From Oscillospiraceae bacterium (GTDB taxonomy: Bacteria > Bacillota_A > Clostridia > Oscillospirales > Oscillospiraceae): a DNA stretch of 40,758 bases. The notes beneath the pieces are model-generated. The model was not told the origin of the DNA. It did not search any database and saw only the letters and a list, made by a program, of their open reading frames with translations. The translations under genes and the position numbers were made by a program. Of this stretch, positions 19,137 through 25,899 are shown one piece after another (the first letter of the stretch is position 1; every line of letters starts with the position of its first letter). The stretch is from contig JAILOS010000106.1 in assembly GCA_024690695.1 (NCBI GenBank), forward strand, positions 1 through 40,758. The letters are read 5' to 3'.

Positions 19137-19148
19137 TCGGAGCGCGCT

Positions 19149-19952
19149 ATGACGGCTGTATCCATTTACGAAACGCGCGTGCTGCTGATCTACGCCTGCT
19201 GCGTGGCGGCCCTGCTCGGCGCGGCGATGGGTTCCTTTCTCAACTGCGCCTCCTGGCGCATCGCCCACGGCGAGAGCTTTCTGAAGGGGCGCAGCCGCTG
19301 CCCGTCCTGCGGACACGCACTCGGCGCGCTCGACCTGATCCCGGTGTTCAGCTGGCTGCTGCTGCGCGGCCGCTGCCGCTGGTGCCGGGAGAAGATCTCT
19401 CCGCGCTACCTGGTGACGGAGCTGCTGTTCGCGGCGCTGACGGTGGGCTGCCTGCTCCGCTTCGACCTGACGGTGATCTGCCTGCGCAACTGGATCTTCC
19501 TGTGCTGCCTGTTCTGCCTGTCTCTGGTGGATCTCGAGAGCTTTACGATCCCGGACGGCTGCCTGTGGATCGCTCTGGGCGCCTGGGTGCTGGCGCTGCC
19601 CCTGATGGGGACGCCGCTGCGGGAGATCGGGATGCACCTGCTGGCGGGGCTGGTTTTCGGAGGCGGCCTGCTGCTGCTCTCGCTGCTGCTGGACAAGGTC
19701 CTCGGAAAGGAAAGCCTCGGCGGCGGCGATATCAAGCTCTACGGCGTCGTCGGTCTCTATCTCGGCCTCGCGGCCACGCTTTTCTCGTTGATGGCCGCCT
19801 GCCTTTTCGGTCTTCTTTTCGGCGCGCTGCGCCGCCGCTTCGGCGGCAAGCAGGGGGAGCAGATCCCCTTCGGCCCGTCGATCGCCGCCTCGGCGGCACT
19901 GATGCTTTTCTTCGGAGACGGTCTGGTCTCCTGGTATCTCAGCCTGCTGTGA
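19149..19952 (+). CDS. pilD: Prepilin peptidase / N-methyltransferase
   Basis: 267-residue polytopic membrane aspartic protease (A24 family) that cuts prepilin leaders after Gly and methylates the new N-terminus. The family landmarks are present: GSFLNCASWR near residue 28, the zinc-type pair CPSC (51-54) and CRWC (76-79) typical of bifunctional enzymes, and the catalytic aspartates in LVDLES (D127) and GGGDIKLYG (D193). About seven hydrophobic segments follow the N-terminal loop. The ATG has GGAG a few bases upstream. It sits between the pilin-like gene and pilM and is the obvious processing enzyme for the prepilins in this locus, including the giant one. Confidence 0.95.
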   Translation: MTAVSIYETRVLLIYACCVAALLGAAMGSFLNCASWRIAHGESFLKGRSRCPSCGHALGALDLIPVFSWLLLRGRCRWCREKISPRYLVTELLFAALTVGCLLRFDLTVICLRNWIFLCCLFCLSLVDLESFTIPDGCLWIALGAWVLALPLMGTPLREIGMHLLAGLVFGGGLLLLSLLLDKVLGKESLGGGDIKLYGVVGLYLGLAATLFSLMAACLFGLLFGALRRRFGGKQGEQIPFGPSIAASAALMLFFGDGLVSWYLSLL

Positions 19953-19976
19953 GCGGGCGAAAGCGAGGAATGAACG

Positions 19977-20987
19977 ATGGCAAAACAGATCCTGGGCGTG
20001 GATATCGGCTACAACAGTCTGAAGCTGGTGCTGATGAACGGCAGACAGATCAAAAAGACTGCGACGGCGCCGATGCCGAACAAGCTGATCCGAGCCGGCC
20101 GCGTCGTCTCGACGGAGACGATGGGCGAGCTGATTCGAAGCACAATGAAAGCCAACGGGATGCGCTGCGGAAACGCTGCGATCGTATTCCCGAACGAGAC
20201 GGTGTTCGTGCGCAACGTGACGATGCCGCGCATGACGGCCGATCAGCTCGCCTACAACCTGCCCTTCGAGTTCCGGGATTACATTACGGACGAGCTGAAG
20301 GACTACGTGTTCGATTACGCGATGATCACCACGAAGGAGGAGCTGGAGACTCCGCCCTCCGAGGGAGAGACGAACGGGGCGATGGAGCTGCTGGCCGCCG
20401 CCGCGCCGGTCTCGCTGATGGACGAGTCGCGCGAGCTGCTGCGCAAGGCCGGGCTGAAGATGGTCAAGGCCGCGCCGGCCGTATGCAGCTATCAGGCGCT
20501 GATCCGCGACATGGAGAAAACCGGCCGCGGCTTCGGGGAATACTGCATCCTCGACCTGGGCTATCAGTCGATCCGCATGTACATGTTCAAGGGCGACCGC
20601 CACATCGTCACGCGCATTCTGGAGATCGGCCTGTCTACGCTGGACGAGGTCATCGCCGAGGCCTACAACGTCGACGTCCATCTGGCGCACACCTATCTGC
20701 TGACCAATTACGAGGACTGCCAGAACAAGCAGTTCTGCCAGAACGCCTACGGCAATATTGCGGTCGAGATGATGCGAGCGCTGAACTTCTACCGTTTCAG
20801 CAACCCGGACAGCTCGCTGAACGACGTGTGGATCTGCGGAGGCGGCGCGATGATCGAGCCGCTGCGCGCGGCGATCGCCGAGACGCTGGACATGACGATC
20901 CACAACGGCGAAGAGCTGCTGCCGGACGGCACCGGGCCGGAGGACGGCTATGCGCTGACCCAGGCCGTCGGCATCACGTTGGAATGA
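19977..20987 (+). CDS. pilM: Type IV pilus inner-membrane platform ATPase-like protein PilM
   Basis: 336-residue cytosolic actin-like (ASKHA fold) protein that binds ATP and the N-terminal tail of PilN to build the alignment complex under the pilus. Visible landmarks are the phosphate-1 loop LGVDIGYNSLKLV near the start, the phosphate-2 loop ILDLGYQSIRMYMF around residue 197 and the adenosine motif VWICGGGAMIEPL around residue 283. Its length is normal for the family. The order pilM-pilN-pilO is conserved in type IV pilus loci. The ATG is preceded by GCGAGGA. It begins 24 bases after pilD. Confidence 0.92.
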   Translation: MAKQILGVDIGYNSLKLVLMNGRQIKKTATAPMPNKLIRAGRVVSTETMGELIRSTMKANGMRCGNAAIVFPNETVFVRNVTMPRMTADQLAYNLPFEFRDYITDELKDYVFDYAMITTKEELETPPSEGETNGAMELLAAAAPVSLMDESRELLRKAGLKMVKAAPAVCSYQALIRDMEKTGRGFGEYCILDLGYQSIRMYMFKGDRHIVTRILEIGLSTLDEVIAEAYNVDVHLAHTYLLTNYEDCQNKQFCQNAYGNIAVEMMRALNFYRFSNPDSSLNDVWICGGGAMIEPLRAAIAETLDMTIHNGEELLPDGTGPEDGYALTQAVGITLE

Positions 20988-21005
20988 TCCGGGGAGGTGA
21001 GCTTC

Positions 21006-21647
21006 ATGGCATTTGAATTCAAGAAAAATTCCGGGAAGGCGAGCCTTCGGCGCGGACAGCGCATGCCGGTCAAACGGTCGATCAACCTGGCCGGCGTCGG
21101 CGAGAACAAAATCAACCTGTGGGTCACGATCCCCTCGATCGTGCTGATCGTCCTGATTGCGGCCCTGTTCAGCAAATTCGCGGTCATTGACCGCCTGATG
21201 GCCGTGGAAGCGGCGCGGCAGGAGGTCGCCAGGGTCCAGTCGCAGCTGGAAAAGGGCTACAGGGAGATCGACAGCTACGACGATCTCGTGGAGAAATACG
21301 CGCACTACACCTACTCCGGCATGACGAAGGAGGAGCTCACGCGGCCGGACCGCATGGCCGTGATGGACCTGATCCGGCGAGTGGTGCTGCCTCGTGCCGA
21401 TCTGAAGTCCTGGCAGCTCACCGGCAGCCAGCTCACGCTCAATATCAACGCCGGAACGCTGGAGGAGATCAATGCGGTCAAGGAGAAGCTGGAAGCAGAA
21501 GACATGGTGAACTACTGCACGGTGACCACTGCCGCGACCGAAACGACCAAGGAAAGACTTGACGGCAGCACGGAAGTGGAGATCCTGTATGTCACCGGCC
21601 GTGTGATCGCGTTTTTGAATGATGCGGAGGAGGTGAATGCGGGATGA
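21006..21647 (+). CDS. pilN: PilN-like pilus assembly protein
   Basis: 213 residues from the ATG at 21006, with GGAGG eight bases upstream; the GTG at 20997 overlaps that site and is less likely. A polar, basic N-terminus contains KRSINLAGV, resembling the INLL-type motif through which PilN binds PilM. One transmembrane segment (about 38-58, VTIPSIVLIVLIAALF) is followed by a coiled-coil stretch (about 65-95) and a ferredoxin-like domain at the C-terminus, which is the usual PilN plan. It overlaps pilO by four bases. Function follows from this plan and gene order; sequence identity to textbook PilN is probably low. Confidence 0.85.
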   Translation: MAFEFKKNSGKASLRRGQRMPVKRSINLAGVGENKINLWVTIPSIVLIVLIAALFSKFAVIDRLMAVEAARQEVARVQSQLEKGYREIDSYDDLVEKYAHYTYSGMTKEELTRPDRMAVMDLIRRVVLPRADLKSWQLTGSQLTLNINAGTLEEINAVKEKLEAEDMVNYCTVTTAATETTKERLDGSTEVEILYVTGRVIAFLNDAEEVNAG

Positions 21648-22249
21648 AGATTCTCAGCCGTGATTTTACGATCAAGGAGCGTGTTCTGATCCTGCTGCTG
21701 TGCCTGCTGCTGCTCGGCCTTGTATACTACCAGTTCGTCGATCAGCCCGTGCGTCAGGCGATCGCCAACGCCAACGCCGAAAAAGAGGCGCTGCAGGTGG
21801 AGCTCACGGCGGTCAACGCCAAGCTCGACAAGCTGCGCGAGATGCAGGAGGAGATCGACAGGCTGGGCGACCTCTCGGACGTCAGCGTTATGTGCAGCTA
21901 CAACAACAGCAAGGCCGAAGTCGATATGCTCAACGACATTCTGGCCTCCGCCAATGAATTCAAGCTCACGCTCGATCCCGGCGGCGTGACGCGCAGTGAC
22001 AACCAGATTCGCCGCGCCTTTTCGCTGGAGTTCAAGGTGTACAGCTTCCAGCAGGTCTACGCCATCCTCCAGCAGCTGGCCGACAGTCCCTACCGCTGCC
22101 TGATCAATGAGGTGCGCTACACCTTCAACAAGGGCAACGAGCGCAAACTCAGCGACATTACGGTCAACGTCACCGGAACCTTCTATGAGACGATGGTGGG
22201 CGGCACGGCGGACGCCGGTCTGCCCAAGGACGAGAAGGCCGCCAGCTGA
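21644..22249 (+). CDS. pilO: PilO-like pilus assembly protein
   Basis: 201 residues. A short cytosolic start (KILSRDFTIKERV), one transmembrane helix (about 13-31, ILLLCLLLLGLVYYQF) and a heptad-rich coiled coil (about 40-75: NANAEKEALQVEL...KLDKLREMQEEIDRL) are followed by a C-terminal ferredoxin-like domain. PilO pairs with PilN outside the membrane to align the pilus machine. The start codon overlaps the pilN stop (GGATGA), so the two are coupled. This is the last gene of block two. A perfect 16-bp hairpin follows 22 bases after the stop. Confidence 0.87.
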   Translation: MKILSRDFTIKERVLILLLCLLLLGLVYYQFVDQPVRQAIANANAEKEALQVELTAVNAKLDKLREMQEEIDRLGDLSDVSVMCSYNNSKAEVDMLNDILASANEFKLTLDPGGVTRSDNQIRRAFSLEFKVYSFQQVYAILQQLADSPYRCLINEVRYTFNKGNERKLSDITVNVTGTFYETMVGGTADAGLPKDEKAAS

Positions 22250-22271
22250 CCGCGCGAGAAACGCTTTCCCA

Positions 22272-22309
22272 TGACAACCGCTCCTCCCGTCACGGAGGAG
22301 CGGTTGTCA
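22272..22309 (+). terminator. Terminator of the pilus block two
   Basis: A perfect 16-bp inverted repeat (22272-22287 and 22294-22309) with a six-base loop. No T tract follows, so termination may be partial or bidirectional. It lies directly after pilO and before the promoter of the next operon. Confidence 0.8.
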
Positions 22310-22364
22310 CGTCATGCGCTTTCAGCGCCAGTCTCTTAATTCCGCTTTACTTTTTGAAAAAGCC

Positions 22365-22393
22365 TTGTTCATCTACGCATTTTGTGATATAAT
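22365..22393 (+). promoter_or_regulatory. Promoter for the surface-sugar cassette
   Basis: TTGTTC at 22365-22370, 17-base spacer, perfect TATAAT at 22388-22393. It precedes the TTG start of the NAGPA-domain gene by about 66 bases. Confidence 0.65.
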
Positions 22394-22459
22394 AACAAAT
22401 CACGAACTGTCTGCAGGAAGATCGCGGTCCCCGGGGACCGCCGCGGAGGAGAACGCATC

Positions 22460-23548
22460 TTGAGCGAGAACGGAAAGAGAAAACGGAAAAAGAAGAAATC
22501 GTCCCGCACCGGCCGCATCGTGGGGCGCGTCCTGCTGATCGTGCTGGAGACGCTGCTGCTGGCGGTGGGGGCGCTGTACGCCGTTATGGCCGTCTATGCC
22601 AAAGGCCCCTCGCCCACGGCGTCGAAGGAGTTCATCCTTTCGCTGCGCGAGACCAGCGCCATCGGCTTTCTGGCGGAGTGGTTCTACACGCCGGAGGAAA
22701 TCGCCGCGATGAAGGGCGACGGCTCGGCCGACGTCGGGCAGACGGACGCGAGTCTGATCAACCTGGACGCCGGCAGGGACAAGACCGCCGAACCGGCCGA
22801 AGGTCCGCAGAAGGACGACTGGGGGCTCGTCGATGAAGACGGCGACGGGATCATTCTGGAGAAGGTCAACGGCAAGGGCTATTTCGGCTATATGATGGTC
22901 GTGCTGGACCCCTCGCGCGTGATCATGGGCAGCGTGCCGTCCAGCTTCGGCTATCGGGGCTACACCGTCGAGGAGATGGTCCAGTACTACGACGCGGTGG
23001 GCGGCATCAACGCCGGCGGCTTTGAAGACGCAGGCGGCCGCGGCAACGGCAGCACGCCGGATTCCCTCGTCGTTTTCGACGGCAAGACCTATTATGCCAA
23101 CAAGGGCGTCAGAGACTGCTTCGTGGGCTTTGACGAAAACCACATCCTGCACGTCGGCAGGATGAACGCCCAGCAGATCCAGGACGCCGGGATCAGCTCC
23201 GGCTGCTGCTTCGGCCCGGCGCTGATCATTGACGGCAATCCGGTCGACGCGTCCACGCTTGCCAGCGGACTCAACCCGCGCACCGCCATCGGCCAGCGTT
23301 CCGACGGCGCGGTGCTGATGCTCGTGATCGAAGGACGCCAGGCGACCAGCGTCGGCGCGCGGTATCAGGACCTCGTGGACATCATGCTGGCCTACGGCGC
23401 GATGAACGCCTGCAATCTCGACGGCGGTTCGTCCTCTCTGATGTATTATAACGACTCGTACGTGAACAATTCGGCCTCCGTGATCGGGATCCGCCCGGTG
23501 CCGACCTCGTTTCTCGTGCTGAAGGAGGGGGTGGAAGTCCATGGCTGA
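22460..23548 (+). CDS. Membrane-anchored NAGPA-type phosphodiester glycosidase
   Basis: 362 residues. After a very basic start (KRKRKKKKSSRTGR) there is one transmembrane helix (about 27-49), then an extracytoplasmic domain of the NAGPA/DUF2233 family (phosphodiester glycosidase, best known from the enzyme that removes GlcNAc from GlcNAc-1-phospho-mannose). Family landmarks seen are GGINAGGFEDAGG (about 176), FDGKTYYANKG, GPALIIDGNP (about 253), NPRTAIGQRSDG (about 273) and ACNLDGGSSSLMYYND (about 317). Bacterial members are linked to exopolysaccharide or wall-polymer trimming. The start is TTG with GGAGGA nine bases upstream. It overlaps the next gene by eight bases. Fold assignment is firm; the substrate is unknown. 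Confidence 0.88.
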   Translation: MSENGKRKRKKKKSSRTGRIVGRVLLIVLETLLLAVGALYAVMAVYAKGPSPTASKEFILSLRETSAIGFLAEWFYTPEEIAAMKGDGSADVGQTDASLINLDAGRDKTAEPAEGPQKDDWGLVDEDGDGIILEKVNGKGYFGYMMVVLDPSRVIMGSVPSSFGYRGYTVEEMVQYYDAVGGINAGGFEDAGGRGNGSTPDSLVVFDGKTYYANKGVRDCFVGFDENHILHVGRMNAQQIQDAGISSGCCFGPALIIDGNPVDASTLASGLNPRTAIGQRSDGAVLMLVIEGRQATSVGARYQDLVDIMLAYGAMNACNLDGGSSSLMYYNDSYVNNSASVIGIRPVPTSFLVLKEGVEVHG

Positions 23549-24638
23549 CAGGCGGAACAAAACCGGCTCCCGCCGCTTCGCCGGAGCCATGCTGATTTAC
23601 GCCCTTGTCGTGCTGGTGCTGCTGCTTGCCGGGACCCGGGCGATCTGGAACGACCTGACCGAATACGAGGCCACGCGCGTGGAGCGTGCGATCGAGGCCT
23701 ACGTCGCCTCCTTTGACGAAGAGCACATTCGCGCGGTCTGTGCGGACTTTGCCGCGCAGCCCGATTCGGTGCTGCAAAACGGCGATCAGATCACCGCAGA
23801 GGTCGAAAAAATCATGAGTCAGGGCGTGAGCTGCTCCTTCCTCAACGGCGACGACAAACGCCGCACCTACGCTGTCCGCGCCGGCGGGCTGGATCTCGGC
23901 CGCGCGGTGATGGTCAAGGGCAAGGGATCCCGCAGCGGCGGAAACGCGCCCTGGCGCCTGGAGAGCGAGAGCTTCGACTTCTCCTTCCTGCTGCACTTCG
24001 ACGAGGTCACGGTGGCGGACGGCTGGCAGCTGTACTGCAACGGCCGCCTGCTGGACGGGAATTTTGTCGTCGGCGAGCCGCAGGATTACGAGGAGCTGCG
24101 CGAGCTGGTCGGCGACGAGCGCTTCACGCTGCCGAAGAAGATCACCTACCGGGTGGGCAGCATCGTGGGCGAGGCGCCGTTTTCGGCCGTCAACGCCCGC
24201 GGGGAGGCGGTGGAATTTACCCGCAGCTGGACGGAGGCGGAATTCCTGCGCAACTGCAGCGACGAGCAGGAGCAGGAGATCGCCGAGTTTCTGGACAGCT
24301 TCCTGCAGGTCTATATCAACTGCCTGTCGAATGTCAGCCGCGACGCGCGGGGCAATTACCGCAAGCTGCAGCCCTACGTGATCGCCGGCGGCGATCTGGA
24401 CCGCCGCGTGTACGAGGCCATCGAGGGCCAGTACTGGGCGCAGAGCCGGGGCGATACCGTGACGGGACGGACCGACAACCTGTTCGTCGATCTTGGCGGC
24501 GGCTACTATCTGGCCGATATCAGCTACACGCTCGACACCCTCGCTCATGAGGGGCACGTCGAAACGCACAACAATGCAAAGGTCCTGCTTTCGGACGCCG
24601 AAGGGCGGCTGAAGGCGGTGGAGATCTACACCTACTGA
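23541..24638 (+). CDS. Unknown membrane-anchored extracytoplasmic protein
   Basis: 365 residues that I cannot assign to a named family. A basic start (ADRRNKTGSRR) is followed by a single transmembrane helix (about 16-35, LIYALVVLVLLLAGTRAIW). The rest would lie outside the membrane: a helical segment rich in acidic residues (about 40-80), then mixed beta strands in which blocks such as WQLYCNGRLLDGNFVVGEP and YYLADISYTLDTL suggest two NTF2-like or cystatin-like folds. It overlaps the NAGPA gene and sits 13 bases before the GT2 gene, so it belongs to the same operon. A role as partner or scaffold for the glycosidase or glycan is only a guess from position. Confidence 0.75.
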   Translation: MADRRNKTGSRRFAGAMLIYALVVLVLLLAGTRAIWNDLTEYEATRVERAIEAYVASFDEEHIRAVCADFAAQPDSVLQNGDQITAEVEKIMSQGVSCSFLNGDDKRRTYAVRAGGLDLGRAVMVKGKGSRSGGNAPWRLESESFDFSFLLHFDEVTVADGWQLYCNGRLLDGNFVVGEPQDYEELRELVGDERFTLPKKITYRVGSIVGEAPFSAVNARGEAVEFTRSWTEAEFLRNCSDEQEQEIAEFLDSFLQVYINCLSNVSRDARGNYRKLQPYVIAGGDLDRRVYEAIEGQYWAQSRGDTVTGRTDNLFVDLGGGYYLADISYTLDTLAHEGHVETHNNAKVLLSDAEGRLKAVEIYTY

Positions 24639-24651
24639 CGGAGGAATACCC

Positions 24652-25371
24652 ATGTCGGAACACGCTGACTGCCGGGAGGCGCTGGCCATCGTGCTGCCTT
24701 CCCTGAATCCGAACGATAAATTCCGCGCGGTCGTCGCGGGACTGGTCGAGGCCGGCTTCCGGCACGTTGCGATCGTCGACGACGGCAGCGACGCGGCGCA
24801 TCAGGGGCCTTTTGAGGAGGCGGAACGGTACCCGGCCTGCCGGGTGATTCACCACGGCGTGAACAAGGGCAAGGGCCGCGCGCTCAAGACGGCCTTCCGC
24901 TTCGTGCTCGACGAGTGGCCGGAGGCCGCGGGCGTCATCACGATCGACGGCGACGGCCAGCATCTGACGAAGGACATCCTCGCCTGCGGCGAGCGCATGC
25001 TCGCGGAGGGCGACAAGGTCGTGCTCGGCTGCCGCGATTTCGACCGGCCGGGCGTACCGCCGCGCAGCGTCGCCGGCAACAAGACCACCTCGCGCCTGTT
25101 CAAGCTGTTTTTCGGGATCCGTCTGTCCGACACGCAGACGGGCCTGCGCGCGATCCCGCGGGCGTACCTCCCGCTGTTCTGCGAGGTGGAGGGCGAACGC
25201 TTCGAGTACGAGACGAACATGCTGCTGCAAATGAAGCGGAAGGGGATCTCTTTCGTGGAAAATAGCATCGAAACGGTCTACGACCCGGAGGATTACAGCT
25301 CGCACTACAACGCCGTCAAGGACTCCTGGAGCATCTTCAGGGTCATGCTGCGGCACAAGCTGGGGAAATGA
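24652..25371 (+). CDS. GT2 glycosyltransferase, polyprenyl-phosphate sugar synthase-like
   Basis: 239-residue family 2 glycosyltransferase resembling the catalytic domain of dolichyl/undecaprenyl-phosphate mannose or glucose synthases. Landmarks are the N-terminal VLPSLNPNDK, the nucleotide-binding VDDGSD (about 43), NKGKGRALKTAF, the metal site ITIDGDGQHL (about 98), LGCRDF and DTQTGLRAIPR (about 160). There are no transmembrane helices at the C-terminus, so it would work at the membrane face on an undecaprenyl-phosphate acceptor. GGAGGAATACCC precedes the ATG. The stop overlaps the start of the GtrA-like gene (ATGATG). GT2 plus GtrA is a common pair in which one makes a lipid-linked sugar and the other is thought to flip it. 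The sugar cannot be read from sequence. Confidence 0.9.
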   Translation: MSEHADCREALAIVLPSLNPNDKFRAVVAGLVEAGFRHVAIVDDGSDAAHQGPFEEAERYPACRVIHHGVNKGKGRALKTAFRFVLDEWPEAAGVITIDGDGQHLTKDILACGERMLAEGDKVVLGCRDFDRPGVPPRSVAGNKTTSRLFKLFFGIRLSDTQTGLRAIPRAYLPLFCEVEGERFEYETNMLLQMKRKGISFVENSIETVYDPEDYSSHYNAVKDSWSIFRVMLRHKLGK

Positions 25372-25868
25372 TGAAAACAAGCCAAAACTCGATCCGGAGC
25401 TTTTTTGTAAAATACTGGACGCTGCTCAAGTACAGCCTCGCCTCGCTGACGAGCTGGGCGCTCGACGCGGGCCTGTTCTACGTGATCAACCGGGCCCTGC
25501 TGGGGGCGGTGCCCGATCTGAAGCTTCGCAGCATGATCTGCAACGTGCTGGCCCGCGCGGTCTCCTCGTTTTACAATTTCAACGTCAACCGCAGGCTTGT
25601 CTTTGAAAACCGCGACAGCTACGGGAAGGCGATCCTGCGCTATTACTGCCTCGCCGTCCCGATCCTGATCGCTTCCACCGCCATCGGGACGCTGATCGAC
25701 GAAAAGCTGGGCGTGAGCGCCCCGGAGCTGCAGACGATGGTGAAGGTCATCGTGGACACGGTGCTCTACCTTGCGAGCTACCTGCTGCAGAAAAAGTGGG
25801 TCTTTGCAAAAAAAGCGGCCCCGGAAGAGGCCCCGACAAACGAAAATGAAAAAAACGGAGAAGCCTGA
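25368..25868 (+). CDS. GtrA-like membrane protein (putative lipid-sugar flippase)
   Basis: 166 residues with four predicted membrane helices and the GtrA family layout: LKYSLASLTSWALDAGLFYVI first, then the conserved ARAVSSFYNFNVNRRLVF segment (about 63-80), YCLAVPILIASTAIG, and a last helix ending LLQKKWVFAKK. GtrA proteins are believed to move polyprenyl-linked monosaccharides across the membrane for glucosylation of O-antigen, teichoic acid or similar polymers. Translation is coupled to the GT2 gene. The stop codon sits in the loop of the terminator hairpin. Another GtrA-like gene lies at 36242-36739 on the other strand. Confidence 0.88.
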   Translation: MMKTSQNSIRSFFVKYWTLLKYSLASLTSWALDAGLFYVINRALLGAVPDLKLRSMICNVLARAVSSFYNFNVNRRLVFENRDSYGKAILRYYCLAVPILIASTAIGTLIDEKLGVSAPELQTMVKVIVDTVLYLASYLLQKKWVFAKKAAPEEAPTNENEKNGEA

Positions 25869-25888
25869 AAACGGCTTCTCCGTTTTTT
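25850..25888. terminator. Bidirectional terminator between gtrA-like and GH31 genes
   Basis: A perfect 16-bp inverted repeat (25850-25865 and 25873-25888) starting with six A and ending with six T, so it has a T tract on either strand. The seven-base loop contains the GtrA-like stop codon. It serves both the plus-strand sugar cassette and the minus-strand GH31 gene, which converge here. Confidence 0.92.
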
Positions 25889-25899
25889 CGTCACGTCGT

